Assembly: GCF_009826975.1 (NCBI RefSeq)
Contig: NZ_WUMO01000006.1
Span: forward strand, 310,001-374,000
From: Flavobacterium sp. HBTb2-11-1
GTDB lineage: Bacteria; Bacteroidota; Bacteroidia; Flavobacteriales; Flavobacteriaceae
Reading direction: 5' to 3'
DNA: 64,000 nt
Made by a program: the position numbers and the translations under genes. Under the pieces are notes generated by a model. The model had not been told where the DNA came from. It worked only from the letters and a program-made list of their open reading frames with translations, and ran no database searches. Shown piece after piece: positions 41,293 through 49,086 of this stretch (position 1 is its first letter; every line of letters begins with the position of its first letter).

Positions 41293-42132
41293 TTACACAA
41301 GTTTCAATTTATACGTCACAAAAGACTGCGCTAAAAGTCCTGCTTTTGTATAATTAGAAACTCGAATTCTAGAATTTCCAATTTCGTAATAAGGTGTATT
41401 TTTTAGCTTTTTCAATAATTTTTTATAATAAACATAAGCCGTATAAACACCGAATTTTGCTTCAATAGGCAGTTTTACAATTCCCTGATAAGCAATTCTG
41501 AAATCTTCTTCAATTTCTTTAATGATTTGTGTTTTAGAGTCTTCTGTGAAATTATTCAGATTTACGCCTGGGAAATAAGTTCTATTCAGGATGGTATTGT
41601 CATCTTTTAAATCTCTCAGGAAATTTACTTTCTGAAAAGCCGAACCTAAACGCATAGCTTCATTTTTCAATTGTTCGTATTTGTGCTCTTTTCCAGAAAC
41701 AAAAACTTTCAAGCACATGAGTCCAACGACATCTGCAGAGCCGTAAATATAATCTATATATTCAGCTTGTGTTTGATAATTGGATTTGATTAAATCCATT
41801 TTCATGCTTTTTAAAAACGCCTGAACCAAATCATCAGTAATATTATATTCTTTTACAGTCTGCTGAAACGAATTTAAAATAGGATTTAAACTGATGCCTA
41901 ATTGCATTGCTTTATAATATTCTTTTTCAAAATCTTCAATGAGATATTCTTTTTCATAATCATGAAAAGAATCTACAATTTCGTCAGCAAAACGAACAAA
42001 TCCGTAAATACTGTAAATAGCATCACGAATGCTTGGCGAAAGCATTTTAACAGCAAGCGAAAAGGAGGTGCTGTAATTTTTGGTAACCAATTTGCTGCAT
42101 TTGAAAGAAACGGCGTCAAATAGTGATTTCAT
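41293..42132 (-). CDS. crtB: phytoene synthase
   Basis: 279 residues. The two Asp-rich motifs are RFADEIVDSFHDYE (about 47-60, DEIVD) and NFLRDLKDD (about 170-178). KNYSTSFSLAVKMLSP near the N-terminus is typical. It joins two geranylgeranyl diphosphates into phytoene, the first committed carotenoid step. It starts 3 bp after the crtI stop, so both are cotranslated from one mRNA. Confidence 0.95.
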   Translation of the reverse strand: MKSLFDAVSFKCSKLVTKNYSTSFSLAVKMLSPSIRDAIYSIYGFVRFADEIVDSFHDYEKEYLIEDFEKEYYKAMQLGISLNPILNSFQQTVKEYNITDDLVQAFLKSMKMDLIKSNYQTQAEYIDYIYGSADVVGLMCLKVFVSGKEHKYEQLKNEAMRLGSAFQKVNFLRDLKDDNTILNRTYFPGVNLNNFTEDSKTQIIKEIEEDFRIAYQGIVKLPIEAKFGVYTAYVYYKKLLKKLKNTPYYEIGNSRIRVSNYTKAGLLAQSFVTYKLKLV

Positions 42133-42135
42133 TTT

Positions 42136-43602
42136 TTAAGATCTAAAAGATTTTTGAATTAATTCAGCTGCTAGTTTTCCTGAAATTAAAGCAGGCGGAA
42201 CACCTGGACCAGGAACAGTTAACTGTCCTGTAAAATATAGATTCTTGACTTTTTTGCTTTTTAATTTTGGTCTTAGAAAAGCAGTTTGTAATAGAGTATT
42301 GGCCATTCCGTAAGCATTTCCTTTATAAGCGTTATAGTCGTTTACAAAGTCATTTTTGCAGAATGATTTCTTAAAGATAATGTTATTTTTAATTTTTTGC
42401 TGGGTAAGTTCCTCAAAACGAGTAATTATTCTCTCAAAATATTCTTCCCGTAGTGCTTCGTTATCTTCAATTCCAGGTGCAAGCGGAATTAAAAAAAATC
42501 CAGATTCCATTCCATCTGGCGCTGCAGTTTTATCTGTTTTTGATGGAAAGTTAGCGTAGAATAAAGGTTGTTCTGGCCACTTTGGCTGATCGTAAATATC
42601 TGCTGCATGCTGATTGAAATCTACATCAAAAAATAAAGCATGATGCGAAATGTTTTCTATTTTTTTATCGAAACCTACAAAAAATAGGAGTGAGGATGGA
42701 GCAAAAACTCTGTTTTCCCAATATTTTTCGGAATACATTCTGTGTTCCTTTTCGAGTAATGTTTCAGAATGATGATAATCAGCTCCGCTAAGAACAACAT
42801 CAGATTTTATGACTTTACCATCAATGACGATTCCAGTCGCTGTTTTATTCTCAACGATTATTTTTTCAATTGATGAATTGGTTTGAATGGTAACGCCAAG
42901 TTCCAAAGCGAGTTTTTCGATTCCTCGAATAACATCAAACATTCCCGTTTTGGGGTGCCACGTCCCTAAGCCGAAATCGGCATAATTCATAAAATTGTAA
43001 AACGAAGGCGTTTTACTCGGTTTTGCTCCAAGAAATAAAACGGGAAATTCGAGAATCTGAATTAATCTTTCATTTTTGAAAGTTTTTCGAATATCGGCGC
43101 TTACATTCTTGAAAAACTGATTCAGTTTTAATGCGGTTTCTTTTGTAATTAATTCAAGCGGAGAAATTCCTGGACGATAAACTAAATCCTTTATAGCAAT
43201 GTCATAATTGCTTTTGGCTTGATCAATAAAATTTTGCAGCTTTTCGCCGCTTCCTTTTTCTATGGTTTCAAAAGTATATTTTATTTCTTCCAAATTATCA
43301 TAGATGCTGATAAAATCATTGATTCCGAAATAAACCCTATAGGCTGGATTTAATTTTATCAGTTCGTAATAATCAGAAGGTCTTTTATTGAAATCCTGAA
43401 AAAAGCGTTCAAAGACATCTGGCATCCAATACCAGCTTGGTCCCATATCAAAAGTGAAACCGTTTGCCTTAAACTGTCTTGCGCGCCCGCCAATTGTACT
43501 GTTTTTTTCGTAAACAGTAACCTTATTTCCTTGCTGGGCAAGGTAACAAGCGGCTGCTAAAGAAGAGAAGCCTGAACCTATTATTTGAATTGTTTTTCTC
43601 AT
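42136..43602 (-). CDS. crtI: phytoene desaturase
   Basis: 488 residues. The FAD-binding site GSGFSSLAAACYLAQQGNKV (10-29) is followed by YEKNSTIGGRARQF and FTFDMGPSWYWMPDVF. The C-terminal LTVPGPGVPPALISGKLAAELI is the CrtI signature. It converts phytoene to lycopene in four desaturations. A -7 box and a palindrome overlap its start region, suggesting a promoter of its own just after the regulator gene. Confidence 0.95.
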   Translation of the reverse strand: MRKTIQIIGSGFSSLAAACYLAQQGNKVTVYEKNSTIGGRARQFKANGFTFDMGPSWYWMPDVFERFFQDFNKRPSDYYELIKLNPAYRVYFGINDFISIYDNLEEIKYTFETIEKGSGEKLQNFIDQAKSNYDIAIKDLVYRPGISPLELITKETALKLNQFFKNVSADIRKTFKNERLIQILEFPVLFLGAKPSKTPSFYNFMNYADFGLGTWHPKTGMFDVIRGIEKLALELGVTIQTNSSIEKIIVENKTATGIVIDGKVIKSDVVLSGADYHHSETLLEKEHRMYSEKYWENRVFAPSSLLFFVGFDKKIENISHHALFFDVDFNQHAADIYDQPKWPEQPLFYANFPSKTDKTAAPDGMESGFFLIPLAPGIEDNEALREEYFERIITRFEELTQQKIKNNIIFKKSFCKNDFVNDYNAYKGNAYGMANTLLQTAFLRPKLKSKKVKNLYFTGQLTVPGPGVPPALISGKLAAELIQKSFRS

Positions 43603-43618
43603 TTGTTTAACAAATATA
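43601..43618 (-). promoter_or_regulatory. crtI promoter -7 box overlapped by an ATTTGTT-T-AACAAAT palindrome
   Basis: On the minus strand TATATTTG occupies 43618-43611 and matches TAnnTTTG. The perfect 7-bp dyad at 43601-43615 overlaps this box and the first bases of the crtI start codon. The half-site ATTTGTT also follows the -7 box of the regulator gene (44560-44567). Confidence 0.5.
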
Positions 43619-43641
43619 AGAAAAACTTAAACAAAAATAAA

Positions 43642-44541
43642 TTAAAGCATGTTAATAGTTTCTTCCATTGAATCAAAAACTCGAATTCTGTCAGTAAGGA
43701 CCTTCTGATCGATGTGTTCCACCATTTTGCCCATAAGCCAGATTTCGTTGTTTTCCTGCAGCAATTTCTGTCCCATAGATTTCACATATTGATTGATTAC
43801 GCTTCGATCTGGCTGAACAGTCATGAAAGAAACAAATGTGATATTCTCAAAATGCTTTGTTAAGTCCTGTAAGTTTTCGATGGGCATACTTTCTCCAAGA
43901 TAAATGGTTTTGTAGCCTTTGTCAAGGATTTCATATTGCAGATATAATAATCCAATTTGATGGATTTCGTTTAGCGGAAGTGATAAAACAAAGATTCGAT
44001 CAGTTTTGGTTGGTTTTCTAATCTGAAGGCTTTCTGTGTAAATCAATATTTTCTGCTTAATTAAATGACTCATAAAATGTTCATTAGCAGGAGTAATGGT
44101 TTCAGATTGCCACAATAATCCTAACTCTTTTAGAAGAGGTAAAAAATGTTCTTTAAAAACTTCTTTAAACGTTTTTTCAGTAATAAGCCAATCGAATGTA
44201 TTAAAGAATAATTCTTGGTCAAAGTTCATCATCGCCATTTTAAAAGAAGTAATGGCATAGTTTTGAGAATTTTTCTTTGAAATTATTTCGCGTACCAGTT
44301 GCGGTATCTTTTCTTCAGGATATGTAGCGATTTTGGAAATCTTGTACCCGTATTCGTGCAGTAACGTAATGTTTAAAAGTTTCTGCAAATTGTGAAGATT
44401 GTAAAATCTGATATTAGTATCAGTTCGCATAGGTTCAAGGATGTTGTATCTCTTTTCCCAGATGCGTATGGTATGCGCTTTTATTCCAGATAAGTTCTCA
44501 AGATCTTTAATGCTGAAAACAGTTTTTATATTGTTTATCAT
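43642..44541 (-). CDS. CarH/LitR-like MerR-family regulator with B12-binding domain
   Basis: 299 residues. The MerR helix-turn-helix occupies 8-75 (FSIKDLENLSGIKAHTIRIW, KRYNILEPMRT). A four-helix B12-capping domain (about 95-170) carries W144 and E154-H155, the W-x9-EH motif. A B12-binding Rossmann domain follows with E192-I-H194-Q-I-G197, the ExHxxG motif whose His ligates cobalt. CarH represses carotenoid genes in the dark with adenosylcobalamin bound and releases DNA in light. The residue after W144 is Gln, where Thermus CarH has His132. It lies 39 bp upstream of crtI. Confidence 0.88.
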   Translation of the reverse strand: MINNIKTVFSIKDLENLSGIKAHTIRIWEKRYNILEPMRTDTNIRFYNLHNLQKLLNITLLHEYGYKISKIATYPEEKIPQLVREIISKKNSQNYAITSFKMAMMNFDQELFFNTFDWLITEKTFKEVFKEHFLPLLKELGLLWQSETITPANEHFMSHLIKQKILIYTESLQIRKPTKTDRIFVLSLPLNEIHQIGLLYLQYEILDKGYKTIYLGESMPIENLQDLTKHFENITFVSFMTVQPDRSVINQYVKSMGQKLLQENNEIWLMGKMVEHIDQKVLTDRIRVFDSMEETINML

Positions 44542-44559
44542 TTTTCGAGATTAAGTCAA

Positions 44560-44567
44560 CAAATGTA
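44560..44567 (-). promoter_or_regulatory. -7 box of the CarH-like regulator gene
   Basis: TACATTTG on the minus strand matches TAnnTTTG and is followed by TTGACTT. It lies 18 bp before the ATG. The sequence ATTTGTT spanning its end is shared with the crtI palindrome. Confidence 0.5.
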
Positions 44568-44696
44568 AAATAAAATCTTAGATTCGGCCTTAAAACTACA
44601 TTAAAAAGATAGAGGATTAGAGGTTTACGTATTTAAAATATATTTTTTACCTAAAATCAGGTATATAATTCTTAAGAAATATATTACTTTGGTAAA

Positions 44697-44738
44697 AAAG
44701 AAGGCTTGCATATTTTTAGTATGCAGGCCTTTTTTGGG
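44697..44738 (-). terminator. terminator of the TPR gene
   Basis: On the minus strand AAGGCCTGCATA pairs with TATGCAAGCCTT around CTAAAAA, followed by CTTTTTT. Confidence 0.85.
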
Positions 44739-44750
44739 TTTCTAGTTTTG

Positions 44751-45251
44751 CTATTTGCAAAAAGTAGCTTTATTTTTTATAGCGCTCTGGCTTCCAAGCT
44801 CAATTGCTTTAGTGAAATCTTTGCAAGAGTTTTTCTTGTCTCCAATTTTGTTGTAAGCCAAACCTCTTAAGTTGTAAGCTATATAATCTTTTGGATTTAA
44901 GCCTAAGGAAGAGGTGCAGTCCTCAATTGTGCCTTGATAATTCTGTAGTTTGTAGTTGACATTGGCTCTGCCTGTAAAAGCATCAGCATTCATGCTGTCC
45001 AGCTCGATTGTTTTGCTAAAGTCGGCTTGAGCTCCTTTTAAGTCGTTTAGCTTGAATTTTGCGACACCGCGATTCTGATAGGCTTCAACGAATTTAGAAT
45101 TCATGCTGATGGCTTTTGTGTAATCGGCGATTGCGCCTTTGGTGTTGCCAGCTTCAGCTTTTTTCATGGCTTTGTCAAAATAGCCCGTTGCAGATTGTGC
45201 CCAGATAGAGCAAGTCATCATTATAAATGATGCTAATAGTAGGTTTTTCAT
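44751..45251 (-). CDS. secreted tetratricopeptide-repeat protein
   Basis: 166 residues with a signal peptide (about 1-18, ending IWAQ). Four TPR-like units follow: AMKKAEAGNTKGAIADYTKAI, AYQNRGVAKFKLNDLKGAQADFSKTI, AFTGRANVNYKLQNYQGTIEDCTSSL and AYNLRGLAYNKIGDKKNSCKDFTKAI (each about 34 residues). It is a periplasmic scaffold-type protein; its partner is unknown. It is a single gene with its own terminator. Confidence 0.82.
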   Translation of the reverse strand: MKNLLLASFIMMTCSIWAQSATGYFDKAMKKAEAGNTKGAIADYTKAISMNSKFVEAYQNRGVAKFKLNDLKGAQADFSKTIELDSMNADAFTGRANVNYKLQNYQGTIEDCTSSLGLNPKDYIAYNLRGLAYNKIGDKKNSCKDFTKAIELGSQSAIKNKATFCK

Positions 45252-45414
45252 AATACTAATTTGGGATTAGTGATTTAATTATTTGTCAACGAATTTAGGA
45301 AAGTTTTTATTCTGAAAGGAATTTCTTTTTAAATAATATTTGTGTAAATGAAGAGGTATTTAAGGAGAGGTGAGGAATTACGAAGATGTGTTTTGGTTGA
45401 TTATCCCTAAAACA

Positions 45415-45450
45415 AAAAAAAGCCAAGTAAAATAATTACTTGACCTTTTG
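45415..45450 (-). terminator. terminator after the last tRNA-Lys
   Basis: On the minus strand AAAGGTCAAGTAA pairs with TTACTTGGCTTT around TTATT, with a following T-run. Confidence 0.8.
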
Positions 45451-45523
45451 TGACCCGACTGGGGCTCGAACCCAGGACCCCATCATTAAAAGTGATGTGC
45501 TCTACCGACTGAGCTATCGAGTC
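45451..45523 (-). tRNA. tRNA-Lys (TTT), copy 1
   Basis: 73 bases. The acceptor stem GACTCGA pairs with TCGGGTC, with discriminator A. The anticodon loop CTTTTAA gives anticodon TTT, and the T arm is GGTTCGAGC. CCA is not encoded. It is identical to the copies at 45781-45853 and 45894-45966. It has its own upstream -7 box at 45545-45552. Confidence 0.97.
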
Positions 45524-45544
45524 TTCATTTCTTCAATGAGGGTG

Positions 45545-45552
45545 CAAATATA
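45545..45552 (-). promoter_or_regulatory. -7 box upstream of tRNA-Lys copy 1
   Basis: TATATTTG on the minus strand within GTCCTTATATTTGCACCC. The same block precedes the distal tRNA-Lys at 45990-45997. It is 22 bp before the tRNA. Confidence 0.55.
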
Positions 45553-45654
45553 AGGACTTATTTTAGCTTATTAGCTGTTTTTTGAAACGAATTTTAAATT
45601 AATTTCAATAAAAAATGTAAATCATTATTTTACAGTAAAATAGGTTTTCTGTTG

Positions 45655-45737
45655 TGACCATGGAGGGATTTGAACCCTCACGCCCTTGCGAGCACCACCC
45701 CCTCAAGATGGCGAGTCTACCGTTTCTCCACATGGCC
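45655..45737 (-). tRNA. tRNA-Leu (GAG)
   Basis: 83 bases. The acceptor GGCCATG pairs with CATGGTC. The anticodon stem CCATC/GGTGG encloses loop TTGAGGG, giving anticodon GAG. There is a long class II variable arm, and T arm GGTTCAAATCC. It starts 9 bp after the T-run of a terminator-like hairpin and has no visible promoter of its own. Confidence 0.94.
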
Positions 45738-45746
45738 TAAAAAGAA

Positions 45747-45780
45747 AAAAGGTCGAGTAAAATAAATTACCCGACCTTTG
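45747..45780 (-). terminator. terminator-like hairpin between tRNA-Lys copy 2 and tRNA-Leu
   Basis: On the minus strand AAAGGTCGGGTAA pairs with TTACTCGACCTTT (one wobble) around TTTATT, followed by a T-run. It begins at the 3' end of tRNA-Lys copy 2. Confidence 0.75.
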
Positions 45781-45853
45781 TGACCCGACTGGGGCTCGAA
45801 CCCAGGACCCCATCATTAAAAGTGATGTGCTCTACCGACTGAGCTATCGAGTC
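45781..45853 (-). tRNA. tRNA-Lys (TTT), copy 2
   Basis: Identical in all 73 bases to copies 1 and 3. It lies 40 bp downstream of copy 3 in the transcription direction and probably shares its promoter. Confidence 0.97.
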
Positions 45854-45893
45854 ATTACTTTCAAGAAATTTAATTTGTTAATCACAAAATTTG

Positions 45894-45966
45894 TGACCCG
45901 ACTGGGGCTCGAACCCAGGACCCCATCATTAAAAGTGATGTGCTCTACCGACTGAGCTATCGAGTC
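45894..45966 (-). tRNA. tRNA-Lys (TTT), copy 3
   Basis: Identical in all 73 bases to the other two copies. It is the promoter-proximal gene of the cluster. Confidence 0.97.
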
Positions 45967-45989
45967 ATTTAATTTCTTGAATGCGGGTG

Positions 45990-46021
45990 CAAATATAAGG
46001 AGTTTTTTTTGAAGTTTCCAA
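45990..46021 (-). promoter_or_regulatory. promoter of the tRNA cluster
   Basis: On the minus strand TTG (46021-46019) and TATATTTG (45997-45990) are about 21 bp apart. The tRNA starts 23 bp further on. Confidence 0.55.
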
Positions 46022-46092
46022 GCTATTTTATCATAAATTTGTCTTTTTTTTGGAAAAATCTCCAATTGCTTAGTTTATAAGGTTTTATTAAT

Positions 46093-46611
46093 ATGAAAAA
46101 AATTGTACTGTTAGGTTACATGGGTTGCGGAAAGTCAACAATCGCCCAAAATTTGTCAAAAATTACAAATATTCCGTTCTTGGATTTGGATAAATGCATC
46201 GAAGAAAGAGCAAATTTATCCATAAATGAGATTTTTGAGAAGCATGGTGAAGTCTATTTTCGAAAACTTGAACATGAAATGTTTGTTGAATTGCTGCAAT
46301 CTTCTGAAAATAATATTATAGGACTAGGAGGAGGAACTCCATGTTATGCCAATAATCATGAATTGTTAAAAGGGGAAGGTGTTACCTCTATATATTTAAA
46401 GGCATCAATTGATACCTTATATAATAGATTGGTGCATAATAAAAGCAAACGTCCTTTAATTGCTAATATGAATGAAGAAGAAATGAAAGAGTTCATCGCG
46501 AAACATTTATTCGACAGAAGTTTCTACTACAATCAGGCAAAACATAAGGTTTCGGTAGATAATAAATCTGTCGAAGAAACGGTTCAAGATATTTTAGAAA
46601 TCTTAGCTTAG
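46093..46611 (+). CDS. aroK: shikimate kinase
   Basis: 172 residues, the usual length. The P-loop is GYMGCGKST (8-16). PFLDLDKCIEERANLSINEIF (shikimate-binding Asp), YFRKLEHEMF (Arg) and IIGLGGGTPCYANN follow, and the lid is NKSKRPLI. It phosphorylates shikimate in chorismate synthesis in the cytoplasm. It is convergent with the phosphoribosyltransferase; their 3' ends overlap by 9 bp. Confidence 0.95.
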   Translation: MKKIVLLGYMGCGKSTIAQNLSKITNIPFLDLDKCIEERANLSINEIFEKHGEVYFRKLEHEMFVELLQSSENNIIGLGGGTPCYANNHELLKGEGVTSIYLKASIDTLYNRLVHNKSKRPLIANMNEEEMKEFIAKHLFDRSFYYNQAKHKVSVDNKSVEETVQDILEILA

Positions 46612-47103
46612 GGAAGCATAATCGCCGTTTTCTGAATTGAAAACTACTTGAACATGCTCTAATAAAGATGTTGAAAGTGAAATTCCTTTAAAATCGGCCT
46701 TTACGGGATATTTTTTGTGGTTTCGGTCAACAAGTACTGCTGTTTTGAATTTTTTAAGCGGAACGTCTAAGAAATGACGAACAGCATATATTAATGTAGT
46801 GCCTGAATTTAATACATCGTCAACCAAAACAAGTCCTTTGTTTTTGTATTCCTCAGGGCTTAATGAAGTTTGTATAGCTTCTTGCGGATTTTGTTTGTTT
46901 ACTTTTACTTCGCAGATAGAAACCTTTAAGGTAGAAATGCTGCTAAGTGCCGAAGCAATTTTTTCGGCAAAAACAAATCCGTTAGAAGCAATTCCTGCAA
47001 TAACAACTTCTTCTTCGTCAACAAAAGTCTCGTAAATTTGATAAGCGATACGTTTTATTTTATGTTCGATTTCCTGATGGGTTAGGATAATATTGCTGCT
47101 CAT
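46603..47103 (-). CDS. phosphoribosyltransferase-family protein
   Basis: 166 residues. The PRPP-binding loop is VLVDDVLNSGTTLIYAV (about 91-107). VVIAGIASNGFVFAEKIA (about 33-50) supplies the pyrophosphate loop. The length and layout resemble PyrR or hypoxanthine/xanthine transferases, but the substrate-binding hood does not let me choose. It is widely annotated in Flavobacteria simply as phosphoribosyltransferase. Confidence 0.82.
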   Translation of the reverse strand: MSSNIILTHQEIEHKIKRIAYQIYETFVDEEEVVIAGIASNGFVFAEKIASALSSISTLKVSICEVKVNKQNPQEAIQTSLSPEEYKNKGLVLVDDVLNSGTTLIYAVRHFLDVPLKKFKTAVLVDRNHKKYPVKADFKGISLSTSLLEHVQVVFNSENGDYASLS

Positions 47104-47237
47104 GGTCTATTTTTTTTGCTAAGATAATTAATTTAAAATCCAATTTTAAAAATTCCAAATTCCAAGCTTTGTAGGCAAGGATAGAATTGTGAATTTTAAA
47201 GTTGCTGTATTTGGAATCTGGGATTTAACTTTCGGTA

Positions 47238-47636
47238 TTAATTTTCATCATGATCTTCTTCATCATCGTAAATTTCGTCACCGTAATCATCGATGTCTCT
47301 TCTGTCTTTTTTGGTTGGACGCCCCGTGCCACTCCTTCTATAGTGTTCTTTGGATAGTTTTAATAACTCTAAATGCGCATACGCTTCTGGCGGAGTTTCG
47401 TTTTTTTGATATAAATCAACCAATTTTGCGCCGACACGATTTTGCGGAATATCTAAAACTGTTATAATCTGTGTAATTTGATCTTTTCTAAACGTAATTC
47501 GGTCTGTAGGAAAAACTTCTTTTGAAGGTTTTGCAATCTGCCCATTTACAGTGATCTGATTCTTTTTGCAAGCTTCAGTAACCATGTTTCTGGTCTTGTA
47601 ATAACGAACGCACCACAAGTATTTATCTATTCTCAT
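47238..47636 (-). CDS. hslR: S4-domain RNA-binding protein (Hsp15-like)
   Basis: 132 residues from the ATG at 47636 (MRIDKYLWCVRYYKTRNMVT); a longer frame to 47681 adds unlikely residues. The S4 domain covers about 1-60 (RIDKYLW, ACKKNQITVNGQIAKPSKEV). A basic/acidic tail ends in a Glu/Asp run. Hsp15 rescues stalled 50S subunits with attached peptidyl-tRNA. The length and motif order fit. Confidence 0.85.
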   Translation of the reverse strand: MRIDKYLWCVRYYKTRNMVTEACKKNQITVNGQIAKPSKEVFPTDRITFRKDQITQIITVLDIPQNRVGAKLVDLYQKNETPPEAYAHLELLKLSKEHYRRSGTGRPTKKDRRDIDDYGDEIYDDEEDHDEN

Positions 47637-47715
47637 AATTTTTCTAAAATCCAAGTTAAATTCTTTACAAAAATAAATCAATATTGTATCTTGCGCACCT
47701 AAAAAAATGATAATA

Positions 47716-48888
47716 ATGAATAAATTTAAATATTATTTTGTTTTATTACTTGCTGGTTTCGCTATCGTTTCTTGTAATAAAAGTGATGATGATGATTCAG
47801 TGGTAGTTCCGGTAAGGGATTATGCAGAGCAGTATAAAGCAGATAATGATTCTATTGAAAAATTTTTAAAGACTAATTATATTGTTGTAGATAACACGAC
47901 TTTTGATGTTAAAATAGAAAAAATTCCTGCCGGAGGAACTCAAGTTTCTATTTGGGATCAGCAAGAGTATCCTTTGAAAGTTAGGCCTGTTTATAGCCGT
48001 GATGTAAATTATAAAGTTTATTATTTAATTTTAAATAAAGGTGTTGGTGACGCACCATGTAATTTCGATGAGGTTACGGTTTCTTATACAGGAACGCTTT
48101 TAAATGGCACTCAGTTTGATACCTCTTATGGATTGGCGCGTGACTTCAATTTGAATATTTATGCTTCAAATGGTGTAATTGAGGGTTGGGGAGAGATTAT
48201 GCCACAATTTAAAGTAGGCACTCGTAACCCTACAGGTGATGATGGGACTATTACTTATAACGATTATGGTGCTGGAGTCATGTTTTTACCTTCAGGATTA
48301 GGGTATTATGGCAGTTCTACATCGGATATACCAGCATATTCACCTTTAGTGTTTAGTTTTAAATTATTTGCTTTAAAGCGTTCTGATCTTGAATATAGCG
48401 CTTCAGCGCAAGCAATTGTAGGTGATGGTGTGCCAACCTATTTAGAGGATGTTAATGGTGATGGGTATGTGTATAATCAAGGAGATGCCGCAAGATATCC
48501 TAAATTGCCAGATGAGTTAATAGATGATACTGATAAAGATGGAATTCCTGACTTTTTAGATTTGGATGATGATGGGGATGGATATACGACCAGATTTGAA
48601 CTTACAAAGCCTAGTGATCAGGTAGGTTGGGGAACATTAGATGGGGGACCTTTTTATTTTGGAATAAGAAACTATTATCCTTGGGATCCAATGACTGATG
48701 ATACTAGTACACCAAATGTTGATGAAACGGAACCGAGAGGAATTCCAAGAAGACCAACAGGAGAACTTACTGATCCTACTAAATCGGAATCAATAACAAA
48801 TCCTCGTAAATTTGTTCCAGAAGATTATACAGCACCAGGACGATTAAGAATTCATGTTGATAAAACATATCCTTATCAAAAGAATTAA
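47716..48888 (+). CDS. FKBP-type peptidyl-prolyl isomerase lipoprotein with calcium-repeat-like region
   Basis: 390 residues from the ATG at 47716 (in-frame ATG at 47707 also possible). The lipobox IVSC ends at Cys20 and is followed by NKSDDDD, as in surface lipoproteins. The FKBP domain spans about 100-235 (EVTVSYTGTLLNGTQFDTSY, VIEGWGEIMPQFKVG, VMFLPSGLGYYGSS). After it, DTDKDGIPDFLDLDDDGDGY (about 275-295) resembles thrombospondin type-3 calcium repeats. A Pro-rich tail follows. It probably aids folding of exported proteins at the outer membrane. Confidence 0.85.
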   Translation: MNKFKYYFVLLLAGFAIVSCNKSDDDDSVVVPVRDYAEQYKADNDSIEKFLKTNYIVVDNTTFDVKIEKIPAGGTQVSIWDQQEYPLKVRPVYSRDVNYKVYYLILNKGVGDAPCNFDEVTVSYTGTLLNGTQFDTSYGLARDFNLNIYASNGVIEGWGEIMPQFKVGTRNPTGDDGTITYNDYGAGVMFLPSGLGYYGSSTSDIPAYSPLVFSFKLFALKRSDLEYSASAQAIVGDGVPTYLEDVNGDGYVYNQGDAARYPKLPDELIDDTDKDGIPDFLDLDDDGDGYTTRFELTKPSDQVGWGTLDGGPFYFGIRNYYPWDPMTDDTSTPNVDETEPRGIPRRPTGELTDPTKSESITNPRKFVPEDYTAPGRLRIHVDKTYPYQKN

Positions 48889-48909
48889 AAAATTATACCA
48901 AATATTGAG

Positions 48910-48940
48910 GCCTCGGAATTTACATTTCGAGGCTTTTTTT
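48910..48940 (+). terminator. FKBP gene terminator
   Basis: GCCTCGGAA pairs with TTTCGAGGC around TTTACA, then a T-run. It is related in sequence to the terminator at 49032-49064. Confidence 0.85.
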
Positions 48941-49031
48941 ATAAAATAAATAATTTGCCCTGTATGAATTTCCTCAGTGGAAAAAATGCAAGGCAATAGT
49001 TTGTAAAACTTGTTTTAAGAAAAGGCAATAA

Positions 49032-49064
49032 AAAACCTCGGAATTTGCATTCCGAGGTTTTTTT
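49032..49064. terminator. transketolase operon terminator
   Basis: AAAACCTCGGAAT (49032-49044) and ATTCCGAGGTTTT (49049-49061) are perfect 13-bp arms with loop TTGC. It can work in both directions and faces the transketolase stop at 49087. Confidence 0.85.
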
Positions 49065-49086
49065 ATGAAATTAAAAAAGTTTAAAA

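Noticed and set aside
44610..44624. TAGAGGAT-TAGAGGTT direct repeat upstream of the CarH-like gene as an operator
   Set aside because: The two 8-bp units lie far from the -7 box and have no counterpart before crtI; chance in AT-rich DNA is as likely.
45844..46065. 73-residue open frame on the minus strand
   Set aside because: It runs through the tRNA-Lys gene at 45894-45966 and its promoter; the coding appearance is an artefact of the tRNA sequence.
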